Shown piece by piece: positions 8,718 to 15,304 of a stretch of 15,304 bases of DNA. The stretch comes from Lentzea aerocolonigenes (GTDB taxonomy: Bacteria > Actinomycetota > Actinomycetes > Mycobacteriales > Pseudonocardiaceae). Below the pieces are notes generated by a model. It was not told the DNA's origin. It ran no database searches and worked only from the letters and a program-made list of their open reading frames with translations. Each line of letters opens with the position of its first letter. Position 1 is the first letter of the stretch. Both the position numbers and the translations under genes were made by a program. The stretch lies in assembly GCF_000955955.1 (NCBI RefSeq), contig NZ_JYJG01000021.1, positions 1-15,304 on the forward strand, written 5' to 3'.

Positions 8718-10205
8718 ATGCACCGAGAGACGAAAGTGCTCGTCATCGGCACCGGATTCTCCGGCCTAGGTATGGCCATCGAGCTCAAGCGGCGTGGTGA
8801 GCACGACTTCGTGGTGCTCGAGAAGGCCGCCGACCTCGGTGGCACGTGGCGCGACAACTCCTACCCGGGCTGCGCGTGTGACGTGCCGTCGCACATGTAC
8901 TCGTTCTCGTTCGAGCTGAACCCGAAGTGGTCGCGGATGTTCGCTGAGCAGGGCGAGATCTGGGACTACCTGCGGCGAGTCGCGGACAAGTACGAGTTGT
9001 CGCCGCACATCCGCTTCAACACCAAGGTGTCCGGCGCGCAGTGGGACGAGGAAGCGAAGCGCTGGCAGGTGACGACCGAGCAGGGCGACACGTACACCGC
9101 GCAGGCTCTGGTCGCGGGCGTCGGCGCGTTGCACATCCCGAACATCCCTGAGCTGCCGGGGATCGAGAACTTCAGCGGCAAGACGTTCCACAGCGCTCAG
9201 TGGGACCACTCCTACGACCTCACGGGCAAGCGCGTCGCCGTCGTCGGCACCGGTGCGTCCGCGATCCAGTTCGTGCCGAAGATCGCTCGTCAGGTCGCGT
9301 CGATGAAGATCTTCCAGCGCACGCCGCCGTGGATCATGCCCAAGGCGGACCGCGAGATCACCGGCCGGGAGCAGAAGCTGTTCCGCGCCTTGCCCTTCAC
9401 CCAACGGCTCTACCGCAACTTCGTCTACTGGGTGCGCGAGTCGTCGGCGCTGGGGTTCGCGATCAACCCCCGCATCATGCAGTTCGCGCAGGGAATCGCG
9501 TTGCGGCACATGAAGAAGCAGGTGCCTGATCCCGCGCTGCGCAAGAAGTTGAAGCCCGACTACACGATGGGCTGCAAGCGCGTGCTGATCTCCAACGACT
9601 TCTACCCCGCGCTGGGCTACCCGACCGTGGACCTGGTGACGGACAAGATCTCCGAGGTGCGCGAGAACTCCGTTGTGGACAGTGCGGGCGTCGAGCACGA
9701 GGTCGACGTCATCATCTACGGCACCGGGTTCCACGTCACCGACTCGTTCGACTACCTGGACGTCCAGGGCAAGGGCGGCGTCGACCTCGCGAAGCAGTGG
9801 CGTGAAGAGGGCATCGAGACCTACTACGGCATCACGGTCTCGGGATTCCCCAACCTGTTCTTCCTGCTGGGCCCCAACACCGGACTCGGGCACAACTCGG
9901 TCGTGTTCATGATCGAGTCGCAGATCCGGTACATCTCGCAGTGCCTCCAGCTCCTCGAAGAACACCGCGCAGCGGAGCTGGACGTGCGAGTGGAGGCCCA
10001 GCAGGAGTTCAACCGCGAGATCCAGGGCAAGCTGCGCAAGGGCGTGTGGACGCAGGGCGGCTGTCAGAGCTGGTACCTCGACGCGCAGGGCGTGAACCGC
10101 ACCGTGTGGCCGGGCTTCACCTGGCGGTACTGGATGCGGACCAAGCGCGTGCGCGCCGAGGACTACGTGCTGACTACTGCCAAAAAATCTATGGCCGCAC
10201 GATGA
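8718..10205 (+). CDS. Baeyer-Villiger monooxygenase (class B flavoprotein)
   Basis: This 495-aa flavoenzyme is predicted to use FAD, NADPH and O2 to insert oxygen next to a carbonyl, turning ketones into esters or lactones. An N-terminal FAD Rossmann motif GTGFSG (residues 11-16) is followed by GGTWRDNSYPGCACDVPSHMY, typical of this family. FSGKTFHSAQWD (152-163) exactly fits the BVMO fingerprint FxGxxxHxxxW(P/D). The second, NADPH-binding, motif GTGASA starts at residue 177. Later DVIIYGTGF and GPNTGLGHNS are also family-typical. The C-terminal region reads WPGFTWRYW. The gene is divergent from tetR and its last 17 nt overlap the convergent dehydrogenase gene. Substrate is not predictable; close families accept aliphatic or cyclic ketones and phenylacetone-like compounds. 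Other class B monooxygenases (N-hydroxylating) normally lack the full fingerprint, which supports the BVMO call. Confidence 0.92.
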   Translation: MHRETKVLVIGTGFSGLGMAIELKRRGEHDFVVLEKAADLGGTWRDNSYPGCACDVPSHMYSFSFELNPKWSRMFAEQGEIWDYLRRVADKYELSPHIRFNTKVSGAQWDEEAKRWQVTTEQGDTYTAQALVAGVGALHIPNIPELPGIENFSGKTFHSAQWDHSYDLTGKRVAVVGTGASAIQFVPKIARQVASMKIFQRTPPWIMPKADREITGREQKLFRALPFTQRLYRNFVYWVRESSALGFAINPRIMQFAQGIALRHMKKQVPDPALRKKLKPDYTMGCKRVLISNDFYPALGYPTVDLVTDKISEVRENSVVDSAGVEHEVDVIIYGTGFHVTDSFDYLDVQGKGGVDLAKQWREEGIETYYGITVSGFPNLFFLLGPNTGLGHNSVVFMIESQIRYISQCLQLLEEHRAAELDVRVEAQQEFNREIQGKLRKGVWTQGGCQSWYLDAQGVNRTVWPGFTWRYWMRTKRVRAEDYVLTTAKKSMAAR

Positions 10206-11223
10206 CCTTCAGGGCGGTCCGCTCGTCCATCGCCTGGTAGCCCAGCGCGACGTCGTCGAGCGAGACCGTCCTGTCGAACACCGGACCGGGGTCGATCCGC
10301 CCGGCCAGTACGTCGGCCAGCAACTCCGGCAGGTACGCCCGCACGGGTGCGACGCCGCCACCGATGTTGATGTTGCGGCCGAACAGCTTGCCCAGCGGCA
10401 GGCCCTTCATCTCGTGCGGCACGCCGACGTAACCGATCTTGCCGCCGTCGCGCACGATGCCCATCGCGGTCTCCCACGACTGCTCGGTGCCGACGCACTC
10501 CAGCACGCTCGACGCGCCGAGCCCGCCGGTCATCTCCTTGATCCGCTCGACCGCGGCCTCACCGCGCTCGGCGACCTGGTCCGTGGCGCCGAAGAGCTTG
10601 GCGATCTTGGCGCGGTCCTCGTGCCGTCCCATCGCGATGATCCGCTCGGCCCCGAGCCGCTTGGCCGCGAGCACACCGCACAGGCCGACCGCGCCGTCCC
10701 CGACGACCGCGACCGTGCTGCCCGGCCCGACACCCGCGCCGATGGCTGCGTGATGACCGGTGCCCATGACGTCGCTCAGGCTCAGGAACGCCGGGAGCAG
10801 GTCCGGCGAGGCGTCTGCAGGCACCCGGACGAGCGTCCCGTCGGCCTGGGGCACGCGCACGGCCTCGCCCTGGCCGCCGTCGCTGCCCTTGGAGCCCCAG
10901 AAGCCACCACTTCGGCACGACGTCTGCAGCCCGGCCACGCAGTACGCGCAGGTGCCGTCACTCCACACGAACGGCGCGATGACGCGGTCGCCGACGTTGA
11001 CGGTCTTCACCTCGGCGCCGACCTCCTCGACGATGCCGAGGAACTCGTGCCCGATCCGCTGCCCGCCCTCGCGCTTGGCCACGCCCCGGTACGCCCACAG
11101 GTCGCTGCCGCAGATGCACGCGAGCTCGACCCGGACGACGACGTCGGTCGCGTCCTCGATGGACGCGTCCGGCACCTCCTCGACTCGGATGTCACGGGTG
11201 CCGTAGATCGTCGTAGCCCGCAC
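10189..11223 (-). CDS. zinc-dependent alcohol dehydrogenase (MDR family)
   Basis: This 344-aa medium-chain dehydrogenase/reductase is predicted to interconvert alcohols with ketones or aldehydes using NAD(P). Catalytic zinc residues are visible as CGSD (Cys38) and GHE (His59-Glu60). The cofactor fold carries VAVVGDGAVGLCGVLAAKRLGA. The structural-zinc lobe reads SDGTCAYCVAGLQTSC: three cysteines at normal spacing, with Asp where the first cysteine of CGxCxxC normally is, so structural zinc binding may differ. The start is GTG 11223, with AAGGAGG on the minus strand (11236-11230) 6 nt upstream. It converges on the monooxygenase (17-nt overlap) and is divergent from the esterase. The context suggests it supplies or removes the ketone used by the monooxygenase. 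The exact substrate is unknown. Confidence 0.92.
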   Translation of the reverse strand: MRATTIYGTRDIRVEEVPDASIEDATDVVVRVELACICGSDLWAYRGVAKREGGQRIGHEFLGIVEEVGAEVKTVNVGDRVIAPFVWSDGTCAYCVAGLQTSCRSGGFWGSKGSDGGQGEAVRVPQADGTLVRVPADASPDLLPAFLSLSDVMGTGHHAAIGAGVGPGSTVAVVGDGAVGLCGVLAAKRLGAERIIAMGRHEDRAKIAKLFGATDQVAERGEAAVERIKEMTGGLGASSVLECVGTEQSWETAMGIVRDGGKIGYVGVPHEMKGLPLGKLFGRNINIGGGVAPVRAYLPELLADVLAGRIDPGPVFDRTVSLDDVALGYQAMDERTALKVIVRP

Positions 11224-11315
11224 CGGGCGCCTCCTTGGTCTCGTGTCTCAACCGTTACATGGTCCTCCTGTCCCGGTCCATCCGCCGAATCGAGACGCTG
11301 TGGAATTGGTTACGC

Positions 11316-12458
11316 ATGCTTACTATCGAGAACGTGCTGATCAACACGCGCGGTGTCCGCTATGCGAAGGCATCCCGGTTCGAAGCCCCCACACCGGTCG
11401 AATGGGACGGCGTACGCGGCTCCTCGCAGCGCGGCCCGGCCTGCCCGCAACCGCCGTCCTCGCTGCTGCCCGTGGTCGGAGACTCGGTCGCGGGTCTGAC
11501 CTTCGACGAGAACTGCCACGTCTTGAGCGTCACCGCCCCCGCCGACGCCTCCGGGCTGCCCGTGATGGTCTGGTTCCACGGCGGCGCGTACGTGACCGGC
11601 AGCGGTGAGTCGCGCAAGTACGACGCCTCGCTGCTGGCCTCGGAAGGCGTCGTGGTCGTCAGCGTGAGCTACCGCCTCGGCATCTTCGGCTACCTGCACG
11701 ACAACCTGGGTCTCCAGGACCAGATCGTCGCGCTGCGGTGGGTGCGCGACAACATCGCCGCGTTCGGCGGCGATCCCGCGAACGTGACGGCGTTCGGCCA
11801 GTCCGCGGGCGCCGACTCCGTGTACGCGCTGATGCTCTCCACCGACGAGCCGCTCTTCCACCGCGCGATCATGCAGAGCGCCCCGCTGGGTGCCCGTGGC
11901 CCGGAGCGCGCGGCGATGACGGAGGCGCTGCGTGCGTTCGTCACCGTCGACGCCTCGACTCCGGCGGACGAGGTGCTGGCCGTGCAGCAGCAGGTGCCCG
12001 CGATGGCGGCCCAGTTCGCCCCGGCCGGCGGCATGCCGTTCGGGCCGGTCCTGGGCGACGTCGACCTCACCTCGGCGGCATCCCGGATCGAACTGCTCAT
12101 CGGGCACACCGCGGACGACGGCAGCCCGTACGTGGCCGACCAGCCCGACGCCTGGGAGGTCGTGACCGAACTCGTGTTCGCCGGGCCCGCGCGCCAGTTC
12201 GCGGCCGACTGGACGGCGGCGGGCGGTCAGGCGGCCACCTTCAACTTCAAGTGGAGGCCGGAGGGCGCCCCGCTGGGGGCGTGCCACTGCATCGAGCTGC
12301 CGTTCCTGTTCGACCCGGACGGCTGGACCGGCGCGGGCATGCTCGCCGGGCAGGAACCGGATCCGGTGCTGGCCAAGACCATGCGAGGGCTGTGGGCCGG
12401 GTTCGCGCGAAACGGGATGGACGCGCTGCCTTCGCGCTCGCTTGAATTCGGCGGGTGA
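11316..12458 (+). CDS. type-B carboxylesterase, short form
   Basis: This 380-aa alpha/beta hydrolase is predicted to cleave carboxylic esters. The oxyanion-hole motif HGGAY begins at His88. The nucleophile elbow is GQSAG with Ser163, preceded by LGLQDQIVALRWVRDNIAAFGGDPANVT, a strong type-B signature. The catalytic histidine is His324 in GACHCIELPFLF. Where p-nitrobenzyl esterase-type enzymes have a TNRDEG-like acid segment, this protein has HTADDG, so Asp268 probably replaces Glu as the triad acid. The protein is about 100 residues shorter than typical type-B enzymes (near 480-500 aa), and no signal peptide is seen, so it should be cytoplasmic. ATG 11316 gives MLTIENVLINTRGVRYA, a normal type-B start, but has no clear SD; GTG 11334 is an alternative. 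It is divergent from the dehydrogenase, and its stop overlaps the methyltransferase start (GTGA). Confidence 0.9.
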   Translation: MLTIENVLINTRGVRYAKASRFEAPTPVEWDGVRGSSQRGPACPQPPSSLLPVVGDSVAGLTFDENCHVLSVTAPADASGLPVMVWFHGGAYVTGSGESRKYDASLLASEGVVVVSVSYRLGIFGYLHDNLGLQDQIVALRWVRDNIAAFGGDPANVTAFGQSAGADSVYALMLSTDEPLFHRAIMQSAPLGARGPERAAMTEALRAFVTVDASTPADEVLAVQQQVPAMAAQFAPAGGMPFGPVLGDVDLTSAASRIELLIGHTADDGSPYVADQPDAWEVVTELVFAGPARQFAADWTAAGGQAATFNFKWRPEGAPLGACHCIELPFLFDPDGWTGAGMLAGQEPDPVLAKTMRGLWAGFARNGMDALPSRSLEFGG

Positions 12459-13216
12459 CCGACCGCGAGCGTTTGCGCACCACGTTCGGAGAGGACGCGG
12501 CCCGCTACCACCGGGCCCGCCCGACCTATCCCGCGGAGCTGTTCGCGCAGCTCAGCGGCCCGCGCGTTCTGGAGATCGGCCCTGGCACCGGCCAAGCCAC
12601 GCTGCCGTTGACCCGCATCGGCGAGGTGACGGCGGTCGAGCTGAGCCCATCGCTGGCCGCCATCGCCCGCGAGCACGCACCCGAGGCACGGGTGATCGTC
12701 GCGAACTTCGACGAGTGGCCGCTGCCCTCGGAACCGTTCGACCTCGTGGTGTCGGCGACGGCGTTCCACTGGCTCGACCCGTCGACCCGCATGGCGAAGT
12801 GCGCGGCCGCGTTGAAGCCCGGCGGCAGGCTGGCGGTGATCTCGACGCACCACGTCGCGGGCGGGACCGAGCAGTTCTTCGTGGACGTCCAGAAGTGTTA
12901 CGAACGCTGGGATCCGGCCACTCCCCCGAACCTCCGGCTGTCTCCAGCGGACGACATCCCCCGCGAGTTCGACGAGAGCCACCTCTACGAGCGGCCGGAG
13001 TTCGTCCGGTACGAGTGGGAGCAGGGCTACGACACCGAGGCGTACGCCGACCTGCTCCTCACGTACTCGAACCACATCGCGCTGCCGGCCAGGGACGAGC
13101 TCATCGCGGACATCACGAGCCTGATCGACACGCGCTACGACGGCCGGGTCACCAAGCGGTACATGACCCAGCTCGCCGTCGCCCGCGTCAGGACCGCCGG
13201 CCCCGCCGCGTCATGA
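12455..13216 (+). CDS. class I SAM-dependent methyltransferase
   Basis: This 253-aa protein has Methyltransf_11/25-type features: SAM-binding motif I VLEIGPGTGQ (residues 38-47), the acidic end of beta 2 VTAVELSPSLAAIA, motif II-like PFDLVVSATAFHWLDP, and LKPGGRLAVIS. The FHW segment recurs in small-molecule methyltransferases of unknown substrate. The GTG start shares four bases with the esterase stop (GTGA), so translation is coupled and the two are probably one operon. The last 29 nt overlap the end of the convergent LAFTG gene. The substrate cannot be predicted, and its part in the neighbouring oxidation module, if any, is unknown. Confidence 0.9.
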   Translation: MTDRERLRTTFGEDAARYHRARPTYPAELFAQLSGPRVLEIGPGTGQATLPLTRIGEVTAVELSPSLAAIAREHAPEARVIVANFDEWPLPSEPFDLVVSATAFHWLDPSTRMAKCAAALKPGGRLAVISTHHVAGGTEQFFVDVQKCYERWDPATPPNLRLSPADDIPREFDESHLYERPEFVRYEWEQGYDTEAYADLLLTYSNHIALPARDELIADITSLIDTRYDGRVTKRYMTQLAVARVRTAGPAAS

Positions 13217-13817
13217 CCACGCCCGCGCCCACCAGTGCGAGGCCGCCGAGAGCGAACGGCAGCACGTCGAACCCGGTGAACGCCAGCTCGTCGACCTCGG
13301 CAGCGGCCTGCGGGGCCTGAGGCGCGGCTGCACCACCCGGAGGCTGCGGAACCTCGGTCTTGGCAGGCGGCGTGGTCTCCGGAGGCGTCTCACCAGGCCT
13401 GCAGCCCGTGTGCGCCGGGTTCGAGCGGCCCACACCGTGGTTGGTGTCGCACTCGTAGCCCGCGTTGGCGTCCGAGCCGTCCGGCTGCTGGCCCGGCGGG
13501 TTCTTGTTGTCGGCCTTTCCCACGCAACCGGCACAGGGCTTGCCGGCCGCCTCACCGCCACCGTTGCCGTTCAACGACGGCGAACCGTCGCGCGTCGAGT
13601 CGTACGGGCCGTTCACGTTCGCGCCGTTGCCGGTGAAGTCCGCGTTCGACGGCGGCTGGGGCGCGGAAGTGTCCTGTCCGGACTGTCCCGGTGGGACGTT
13701 CGGGTTGTTCGTGATCCCGTTCCCGTGACCGTTCCCGGGGTCGGCGAGCCCCAGGCCGGGAGCGAGCACCAGCACGGCGGCGGCCGCGAGGGCAGGGAGG
13801 AGCCGAGTTGCTTTCAT
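13188..13817 (-). CDS. secreted cell-wall-anchored protein with LAFTG sorting signal
   Basis: This is a 209-aa surface protein. The N terminus MKATRLLPALAAAAVLVLAPGLGLADPG is a signal peptide with probable cleavage near residue 26. The mature part is rich in Gly, Asn, Pro and Ser (GNGHGNGITNNPN). It contains a four-cysteine section, PCAGCVGKADNKNPPGQ and YECDTNHGVGRSNPAHTGC, then a Pro/Thr-rich spacer. The end is a sorting signal: LAFTG at 178-182, a membrane segment DVLPFALGGLALVGAGVVM, and the basic tail TRRGRRS. LAxTG is the motif associated with class E sortases of actinobacteria; no sortase lies in the window. I choose ATG 13817 because it starts the signal peptide; an in-frame GTG at 13880 would add 21 residues including hairpin sequence. 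The function of the Cys-containing part is unknown. The gene converges on the methyltransferase and follows the GH27 gene. Confidence 0.88.
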   Translation of the reverse strand: MKATRLLPALAAAAVLVLAPGLGLADPGNGHGNGITNNPNVPPGQSGQDTSAPQPPSNADFTGNGANVNGPYDSTRDGSPSLNGNGGGEAAGKPCAGCVGKADNKNPPGQQPDGSDANAGYECDTNHGVGRSNPAHTGCRPGETPPETTPPAKTEVPQPPGGAAAPQAPQAAAEVDELAFTGFDVLPFALGGLALVGAGVVMTRRGRRS

Positions 13818-13823
13818 GCCCGA

Positions 13824-13829
13824 GATATA
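13824..13829 (-). promoter_or_regulatory. weak -10-like element before the LAFTG gene
   Basis: On the minus strand TATATC ends 6 nt before ATG 13817, and no Shine-Dalgarno precedes that ATG, so a leaderless transcript is possible. The hexamer departs from TANNNT at its last base, so the call is weak. Confidence 0.25.
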
Positions 13830-13871
13830 GGACAGCCCGTGACCCGCGTTACACCAGGTCACGGGCTGTCC
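13830..13871 (-). terminator. 15-bp perfect hairpin after the GH27 gene
   Basis: The arms 13830-13844 and 13857-13871 are exact reverse complements with a 12-nt loop. The hairpin starts 8 nt after the GH27 stop and ends 12 nt before the LAFTG start, both genes being on the minus strand. It is GC-rich and lacks a clear T run (only TATAT follows), so it may be a terminator for the GH27 gene, or instead a regulatory site in front of the LAFTG gene. Confidence 0.6.
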
Positions 13872-13879
13872 ACAAGGCA

Positions 13880-15304
13880 CTACGAACAGGTGATGCGCGG
13901 GGTCGCCCAGTCGCCGTGGTCGGAGTTGATGTTGTCACCGCCGTCGGTCAGCACCAGCCGCAGGTTCTCGGCGCCGGTGAGTGACGCGGTGAGCTTCTTC
14001 GCCGCGTTGTCCGCGGTCAGCGCCCCCGAGTCGGCGACCAAGGCGGCGTCCGCGAAGACCTGGAAGACCACCGAGCCCTTACCCGCTCCCACCTCGTCGT
14101 CGACGCCGACGTCGACGGTCAGCGACGAGCACTTGCGGCCGAGGTAGAACTCGATCGTCGAGGCCGCGTGCGCACCGAAACCGCGCGCGTGCGTGACACC
14201 GTTGATCGTCAGGGTCTTGCCGTCACCGGCGGCCTGGTTGCCGACCGACTTGTCGATCTCGACCGGACCCCAGCCGTTGGTGGACGACGTCGCCTCGAAC
14301 GCGGACAGGTCCGAAACACCGGCCGGCGGGGTCGGACGCGGGCCGCTGTCGCCCTTGGAGACCCGGTAGATCACGGTCGCCAAGGACGGAACCGAAGCCG
14401 AGATCGCACCAGAAGTGGTGCGCGTGGACTTGGTCCACAGATCCTTCAGAACCGCAGGCCCGGACATGCCGATCTCGGACAGGGAGGTCGAGATCGTCTG
14501 CGTCGAGCCGGACTTGTTGAACAGCGCCACGGCCTTGTCACCGTTGGCCAGCGGCTTCACGATCACGTCGACACCGGTCTTGCCGGTCGTGCGAATCCGC
14601 TTGCCCTGCTTGCCGAGCTTGTCCTGGTCGACCGCGATGACATCCTTGTTCTCCAGGATCGTGAACGTGTCAGCCGAAACCTTGCGCAGGTCCGAGCCGA
14701 TCAGCAACGGCGCGGCCATGATCGCCCACAGCGAGAAGTGGCTGCGGTACTGGGTAGCGGACATCTTGCCGTTGCCGACCTCGAGCATGTCGGGGTCGTT
14801 CCAGTGCCCGGGCCCGGCATAGGAATCCAGCACGACGTTCTTCTCGTAGATGTCCATCGTGCGCGGCCAGGTGTCGTTGATGTCACCGGTCGTGCGCCAC
14901 AGGTGCCCGGTGTCGGAGGCCCACTCCCACGGCTTGTTCTGGCCCCACTCGCACAACGAGAAGACGATCGGCCGGCCGGTCTTCTTCAACGCGTCGCGCA
15001 TCTTGCGGTAGCGCTGCTTGGCGTCGACGCCCTGGTTGTTGCAGTTGTCGTACTTCAGGTAGTCGACACCCCAGGACGCGAACTGCTGCGCGTCGGACTC
15101 CTCGTGGTTCAGCCCACCCGGAAAACCGTTGTCCTTGTTGCAGGTCTTCGTTCCGGCGCTCGTGTAAATCCCGAACTTCAGGCCCTTCGAGTGCACGTAG
15201 TCCGCGACGGCCTTGATGCCGTTGGGGAACCGCGTCTTGTTCGGCACTAGCTTGCCGGCCGAGTCACGGGTCTTCTCGGCCCAGCAGTCGTCGATGTTGA
15301 CGTA
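13880..15304 (-). CDS. GH27 alpha-galactosidase with C-terminal NPCBM domain, 5' end missing
   Basis: This enzyme is predicted to remove terminal alpha-galactosyl residues (alpha-galactosidase/melibiase) and is normally secreted. The frame is open to the right edge; 474 residues are visible, starting at YVNIDDCW, so only the signal peptide and first part of the barrel are absent. The nucleophile Asp is in YLKYDNCN (codon 15049-15047). The acid/base Asp is in WRTTGDIND (codon 14884-14882). GHWNDPDMLEVG and LWAIMAAPLLIGSDLR are further GH27 signatures. A beta-sandwich C-terminal region leads to the linker SGPRPTPPAG, then an NPCBM carbohydrate-binding domain over about the last 140 residues (GWGPVEIDKSVG, GVTHARGFGAHAASTIEFYL, GVDDEVG, DHGDWATPRITC). 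A hairpin follows the stop codon. Alpha-N-acetylgalactosaminidase is a less likely activity within the same family. Confidence 0.95.
   Translation of the reverse strand, partial: YVNIDDCWAEKTRDSAGKLVPNKTRFPNGIKAVADYVHSKGLKFGIYTSAGTKTCNKDNGFPGGLNHEESDAQQFASWGVDYLKYDNCNNQGVDAKQRYRKMRDALKKTGRPIVFSLCEWGQNKPWEWASDTGHLWRTTGDINDTWPRTMDIYEKNVVLDSYAGPGHWNDPDMLEVGNGKMSATQYRSHFSLWAIMAAPLLIGSDLRKVSADTFTILENKDVIAVDQDKLGKQGKRIRTTGKTGVDVIVKPLANGDKAVALFNKSGSTQTISTSLSEIGMSGPAVLKDLWTKSTRTTSGAISASVPSLATVIYRVSKGDSGPRPTPPAGVSDLSAFEATSSTNGWGPVEIDKSVGNQAAGDGKTLTINGVTHARGFGAHAASTIEFYLGRKCSSLTVDVGVDDEVGAGKGSVVFQVFADAALVADSGALTADNAAKKLTASLTGAENLRLVLTDGGDNINSDHGDWATPRITCS

Noticed and set aside
8766..9965. 399-codon minus-strand frame inside the monooxygenase gene
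   Set aside because: Antisense to all BVMO motifs and without any recognisable domain.
11224..11315. Second TetR operator between dehydrogenase and esterase
   Set aside because: I found no TACT...AGTA inverted repeat or other clear dyad there, so shared control by the TetR protein is not supported by sequence.
11304..11318. Leaderless promoter for the esterase
   Set aside because: No TANNNT hexamer lies 6-7 nt before ATG 11316.
14168..15250. 360-codon plus-strand frame opposite the GH27 gene
   Set aside because: Shadow of the alpha-galactosidase, whose catalytic motifs are on the minus strand.

Overview
The window is high-GC DNA with actinobacterial features: GTG starts, candidate leaderless promoters, short or absent gaps, a LytR-CpsA-Psr protein, MurT/GatD, a BldD-like regulator and an LAxTG-anchored surface protein. 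Secreted polysaccharide hydrolases lie at both ends. Together these suggest a filamentous soil actinomycete, plausibly of the Pseudonocardiales (Lentzea/Saccharothrix-like). That placement is inferred from gene content, not from a search.

Layout. (1) 2-430 is the end of a GH46 chitosanase. A 22-bp perfect hairpin separates it from a convergent gene. (2) 493-3432 (minus) is a 979-aa glycyl-tRNA synthetase of the bacterial alpha/beta type, with both subunits in one chain. (3) 3575-7345/8045 (plus) is a cell-envelope block: an LCP-family wall-polymer transferase, a BldD-like XRE regulator, and the murT-gatD pair that amidates lipid II. (4) 8011-12458 looks like a small catabolic block. A TetR repressor is divergent from a Baeyer-Villiger monooxygenase across a 77-bp gap with two inverted repeats. 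Next come a zinc alcohol dehydrogenase (minus) and a type-B carboxylesterase (plus), and a SAM methyltransferase is translationally coupled to the esterase. (5) 13188-13817 (minus) is a secreted LAFTG wall-anchored protein. (6) 13880-15304 (minus, 5' end outside the window) is a GH27 alpha-galactosidase with a C-terminal NPCBM domain.

How the genes may work together. The LCP protein, MurT/GatD and LAFTG protein all act on the cell wall or attach to it. The dehydrogenase, monooxygenase and esterase would form the classical route from secondary alcohol to ketone to ester to acid plus alcohol. The TetR site probably controls at least the monooxygenase. The two glycosidases are extracellular carbon-acquisition enzymes.

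Three of the four convergent gene pairs overlap at their 3' ends, by 35, 17 and 29 nt. The fourth is separated by the large hairpin. Two genes without a Shine-Dalgarno sequence, glyS and tetR, share the arrangement TAGACT-6 nt-GTG. I found no RNA genes, insertion sequences, CRISPR arrays or prophage genes, and no gene-free stretch longer than about 145 bp. I see no clearly undescribed system. The most interesting candidates are the oxidation module, the fused GlyRS, the BldD-like regulator without the c-di-GMP motif, and the hairpin beside the LAFTG gene start.
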